DNA of 64,000 nt, taken from Castellaniella sp049673105. GTDB taxonomy: Bacteria; Pseudomonadota; Gammaproteobacteria; Burkholderiales; Burkholderiaceae_B. The notes under the pieces are model-generated. The model was given only the letters and a program-made list of their open reading frames with translations. It did no database searches and was not told where the DNA came from. This document shows positions 61,361 to 64,000 of the stretch, piece after piece (the stretch's first letter is position 1; the number at the start of each line of letters is the position of its first letter). The stretch lies in contig NZ_JBATXG010000020.1 in the NCBI RefSeq assembly GCF_049673105.1, positions 1 through 64,000 on the forward strand. Reading direction: 5' to 3'. The translations under genes and the position numbers were made by a program.

Positions 61361-61953
61361 CAGAGGGGGTCTCCCAGGAGCAGGGCGTCGATACCGTCAC
61401 ATAGCGCATGCAGCAGCAGGATATGGACTTCCTGGATGCGCATGGTGCGATCGTGCGGAACGCAGAGATGGATGTCGGTTTCGTAGAGCAGGGAATTGAT
61501 CTGGCCGCCGCCCTTGCCCGATAGCGCGATGATCTGCATTTCGCGTTCGTGGGCGGCTTCGATGGCCTTGATGATGTTGGGTGAATTGCCGCTGGTGGAA
61601 ATGGCGACCAGCACGTCGCCTGGCTGCCCTAGTGCATTGACCTGGCGTTCGAAGATGGAGGCGAAGCTGTAGTCGTTGCCGACTGCCGTCATGATGGACG
61701 TGTCGGTGTTCAAGGCGATGCCTGCCAGCGGCAGGCGGTCGCGTTCGAAGCGCCCGACCAGCTCGGCCACGAAGTGCTGGGCGTCGGCGGCAGACCCGCC
61801 GTTGCCGCAGGCCAGGATGCGGGCGTTGTTCGTCAGGGCGCCAAAGAGCAGGTCGACCCCGGCGGCGAGTGCGGGAGCCAATTCGCGGGCGCTGGCCTTG
61901 AAGGTATCGACGGCGTCATCGAAGTGCGACGTCATGCGGGAAGTCATGTCCAT
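61360..61953 (-). CDS. diaA: SIS-domain protein, DiaA/GmhA type
   Basis: The 197-residue SIS protein begins MDMTSRM and has ILACGNGGSAADAQHFVAELVGRFE, TAVGNDYSFASIFERQV, ISTSGNSPNIIKAIEAA and a C-terminal QEVHILLLHALCDGID. The fold is shared by GmhA (phosphoheptose isomerase) and DiaA (DnaA-binding initiation factor). The yraN-diaA-dolP neighbourhood favours DiaA, but residues alone do not decide. The start is 61953 or 61947 (two close ATGs); upstream codons are not conserved. Confidence 0.85.
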   Translation of the reverse strand: MDMTSRMTSHFDDAVDTFKASARELAPALAAGVDLLFGALTNNARILACGNGGSAADAQHFVAELVGRFERDRLPLAGIALNTDTSIMTAVGNDYSFASIFERQVNALGQPGDVLVAISTSGNSPNIIKAIEAAHEREMQIIALSGKGGGQINSLLYETDIHLCVPHDRTMRIQEVHILLLHALCDGIDALLLGDPL

Positions 61954-62003
61954 ATCGCCGATTATCGCATGACCGCGTCCGGCGGGTGAGGTGAATGTAA
62001 CCA

Positions 62004-62501
62004 TTATTCCAGCTGGAAAGCATCTCGGATCCAATCGATCCGGACGCCTTCGATGCAGACGACGTCAAAGCGACAGGGCGGCGGCCTGCCCTGGAAGTGC
62101 AGGCGGGTCAGGGCGGGCAGGAAGTAGCGGGCTGCCCGGATCAGGCGAGCCTGCTTGGCCCGGTTTACACTGGCGGCGGCGCCACCATGATGCTGGTTGC
62201 GTCGCTGCCGTACCTCGATGAAGACCAGCACGGCGCCCTCGCGGGCAACCAGGTCGATTTCGCCGGCTTTGCAGCGTAAATTCCGGGCCAGCGCCGCGAT
62301 GCCCAGGGTCGCCAGGTAGCGGGCCGCCAGGTCTTCGGCAGCGTATCCCTGCCGTTGCGTGGCCGATCCTGCGGTAGCGGGCGATGTGTTCAGCGCCGCG
62401 GGTGGCCTGGATCGGCGCGCTGCCGCGCGCAACGCCCGCCGGCGCCGCCGTCGGGCCAGGTCCTGGGCGGCTTGCGCCCGGGCATAGGGGTCGGTGGGCA
62501 T
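62004..62501 (-). CDS. yraN: YraN family endonuclease-like protein (UPF0102)
   Basis: The 165-residue protein has the nuclease-like core of the YraN family: GYAAEDLAARYLATLG, NLRCKAGEIDLVAREG (the D-x-EhK-like site) and LVFIEVRQRR. An arginine-rich N-terminal extension (about residues 15-35) precedes it. The ATG at 62501 follows AAGGA on the minus strand. It is divergent from rsmI, with only 33 bases between the start codons, and starts the minus-strand operon that runs to the HAD gene. Confidence 0.88.
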   Translation of the reverse strand: MPTDPYARAQAAQDLARRRRRRALRAAARRSRPPAALNTSPATAGSATQRQGYAAEDLAARYLATLGIAALARNLRCKAGEIDLVAREGAVLVFIEVRQRRNQHHGGAAASVNRAKQARLIRAARYFLPALTRLHFQGRPPPCRFDVVCIEGVRIDWIRDAFQLE

Positions 62502-62534
62502 AAGACGGAGTCCTTCCGGGACAAGGAATTCAGT

Positions 62535-63464
62535 ATGACGGACACAGACGGTCTGGATGAAGGGGCGGTGACGTGGAAACGTCACGCGCAGCAGGTAGCG
62601 GAACAGATGTGGCCGTCGGCCTGTCTGTATGTGGTGGCCACTCCGATCGGCAATCTGGGCGATCTCAGCCTGCGGGCCTGGGAGGCCCTGCGGCGCTGCG
62701 ATGCCATTGCGGCGGAAGACACCCGCACCAGCCGGACGCTGCTGGATGCCTGGGGTATTGCCACCCCCTTGATGGCGGCGCATCGGCACAATGAACAGCA
62801 GGCGGCGGATGCCATTGTGCAGCGCCTGGCGCAGGGGCAGCGCATTGCGCTGGTGTCCGATGCCGGCGCGCCCGCTGTCAGCGACCCCGGCGCGCGTATC
62901 GTGCGCCAGGTGCAGGCGGCGGGCTATCGCGTCATCCCTTTGCCGGGGCCTAGCGCCGTGATCGCCGCCCTGATGGCCAGCGGGGCCACGCGCGACGACG
63001 AGCCGGGCTTTGCCTTTGCCGGGTTTATGCCTTCCAAGCCCCAGGCGCGTCGCAAATGGCTGGCGCGCTGGATAGGTTTGCCCGTACCCGTGGTGATGTT
63101 CGAAACCCCCCATCGGCTGCAGGCGGCGCTGGCGGATTTATGCGAACTGGCGGCGCCGGAGCGCGAATTGACGGTGGCTCGCGAACTGAGCAAGCGGTTC
63201 GAGGAAATCGCCACGTTGTCGCTGGGGCAGGTACAGGATTGGTTGGCACAGGATGCTCATCGCAGCCAGGGGGAATTTGTGCTGGTGCTGCATGCGCCTG
63301 CCGTCCAGGCGGCGCCCGAGGACGATCTGTCGGCGGATCAGCAGCGGCTGATGGTGGCGCTGCTGGCAGAACTGTCGGTGCGTGACGCCGCGCGGGTCGG
63401 GGCTGCCGCCACGGGCCTGCCGCGAGACCGTCTGTACGCCTGGGCGCTGCGTCAGAGTCCCTGA
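62535..63464 (+). CDS. rsmI: 16S rRNA 2'-O-ribose C1402 methyltransferase
   Basis: RsmI methylates the ribose of C1402 in 16S rRNA. The 309-residue tetrapyrrole-methylase-fold protein has YVVATPIGNLGDLSLRAWEAL, AEDTRTSRTLL, ALVSDAGAPAVSDPGARIV, PLPGPSAVIAALMASG and ETPHRLQAALADL. The ATG at 62535 follows AAGGAA. Its last 13 bases overlap the convergent RlpA-like gene. Confidence 0.95.
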   Translation: MTDTDGLDEGAVTWKRHAQQVAEQMWPSACLYVVATPIGNLGDLSLRAWEALRRCDAIAAEDTRTSRTLLDAWGIATPLMAAHRHNEQQAADAIVQRLAQGQRIALVSDAGAPAVSDPGARIVRQVQAAGYRVIPLPGPSAVIAALMASGATRDDEPGFAFAGFMPSKPQARRKWLARWIGLPVPVVMFETPHRLQAALADLCELAAPERELTVARELSKRFEEIATLSLGQVQDWLAQDAHRSQGEFVLVLHAPAVQAAPEDDLSADQQRLMVALLAELSVRDAARVGAAATGLPRDRLYAWALRQSP

Positions 63465-64000
63465 TCCAGGGCGATGACGGGGTTCATCCCGGCGGACGCG
63501 GATAGGGCGCTGGCGGTCTGGTGGGCCTGGTCCCTGGATGGGAACGGCCCCATGCGCACTTTATAGAGCGGCGGCTGGTGGCTGACGGATGCCTGGCCCA
63601 GAGACCCATCCATTTGCGCATTGACGCGCTCGGCCAGGGCCTGTGCGTTGTCCATCGAGGAAAAGGCGCCGAATTGCAGGTAAATGCTGCCACCGGTCAC
63701 GGCGCCCGTGAGCGGTGCCGGGGTCAGCGCGGTCGGCGTGACCGGCGCGCTGACTGGGCGGGCTTGCGGCTGAACGGGTTCGGCCACCGGGCTGGCCGAG
63801 GCCATCAGGGTAGCGCCGGGGACGCGTCCGGCGCGGATGTCGGCGTTGGTGATGGCCTGGACCACCACGCGCCCGCTGCCCGGACCGATCAGTCCCAATT
63901 TGGAGGCGGCGACATAGGATAGATCGATGATGCGTCCGGGATGAAACGGACCTCGATCATTGATGCGCACGACGATAGAGCGCCCGTTGACCCGGCTGGT
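63452..64000 (-). CDS. rlpA: RlpA-like septal ring lytic transglycosylase, C-terminal part (5' end outside window)
   Basis: RlpA cleaves glycan strands lacking stem peptides at the division site. The visible 182 residues start inside the double-psi beta-barrel domain (TSRVNGRSIVVRINDRGPF, with the conserved INDRGP), continue through a proline/alanine-rich linker, and end in a SPOR domain (about the last 75 residues, IYLQFGAFSSMDNAQALAERV) that binds septal peptidoglycan. The signal and lipoprotein part would lie past the right edge. Confidence 0.9.
   Translation of the reverse strand, partial: TSRVNGRSIVVRINDRGPFHPGRIIDLSYVAASKLGLIGPGSGRVVVQAITNADIRAGRVPGATLMASASPVAEPVQPQARPVSAPVTPTALTPAPLTGAVTGGSIYLQFGAFSSMDNAQALAERVNAQMDGSLGQASVSHQPPLYKVRMGPFPSRDQAHQTASALSASAGMNPVIALDQGL

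Noticed and set aside
62502..63113. An N-terminal extension of yraN to 63113
   Set aside because: It is antisense to the rsmI coding region. The ATG at 62501 with AAGGA upstream gives the family length.
1..64000. CRISPR arrays, prophage, toxin-antitoxin or restriction genes
   Set aside because: No regularly spaced repeats and no genes of these types were seen. The only mobile-element signal is the partial insertion sequence at the left edge.

Overview
The window is a gene-dense, high-GC stretch of a beta-proteobacterial chromosome. Gene content and order (hemA-prfA-prmC-grxD-ubiX; rsmB-DUF4390-ntrY-response regulator; gpmA-envC-ctpA-moeB; rsmI/yraN-diaA-dolP) point to Burkholderiales, most likely an Alcaligenaceae member related to Bordetella, Achromobacter or Castellaniella. 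That placement rests on recalled gene order and protein style, not on a search.

Layout. 1-457: the 3' end of an ISL3-type insertion sequence, then tRNA-Phe (minus) with its own terminator. 458-5957: housekeeping run on the plus strand (hemA, prfA, prmC, grxD, ubiX, an HD-GYP protein). 5954-8394: two overlapping MFS transporter genes (minus). 8641-12203: a complete DctP-DctQ-DctM TRAP transporter closed by a strong hairpin. 12323-14920: a four-domain membrane c-di-GMP protein. 15083-17395: threonine catabolism (kbl, tdh) with an intrinsic terminator between the two genes. 17469-19732: asparaginase coupled to glutamate dehydrogenase. 19994-22991: cysH-cysD-cysN sulfate assimilation through APS. 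23091-38302: an accessory block with a LysR regulator, a branched-chain-type ABC importer with a fused permease-ATPase, a Crp/Fnr regulator, and a second ABC importer whose five genes lie between two acyl-CoA-ligase-like genes. 38305-43432: a small membrane protein, HMG-CoA lyase, dprA, def-fmt and an NtrX-like regulator. 43443-50185: ntrY-like kinase, DUF4390, rsmB, rimO and a BioC-like methyltransferase. 50263-54774: comF, trmL, gpsA, secB, grxC, a rhodanese-like protein and gpmA. 54776-64000: an envelope block (EnvC-like, CtpA, MoeB), then a minus-strand operon yraN-diaA-dolP-TlpA-like-argB-HAD, with rsmI divergent from it and an RlpA-like gene cut by the window end.

How it fits together. 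The accessory middle is devoted to uptake of organic and amino acids (one TRAP and two HAAT-type ABC systems) and carbon/nitrogen catabolism, including CoA activation of an imported acid. Translational coupling (ATGA or TGATG overlaps) is common. Strong hairpins lie beside the substrate-binding-protein genes of all three importers, which suggests post-transcriptional tuning of subunit ratios.

Most genes belong to well-known families. The best leads are: a near-perfect 48-bp palindrome holding the stop codons of two convergent genes (28993-29040); the terminator hairpin just upstream of tdh; the importer with flanking ligases, one of which lacks the usual nucleotide-binding loop; and several proteins with altered catalytic signatures (SADEF, a Cys-less rhodanese, an NtrX-like regulator without its AAA+ domain).
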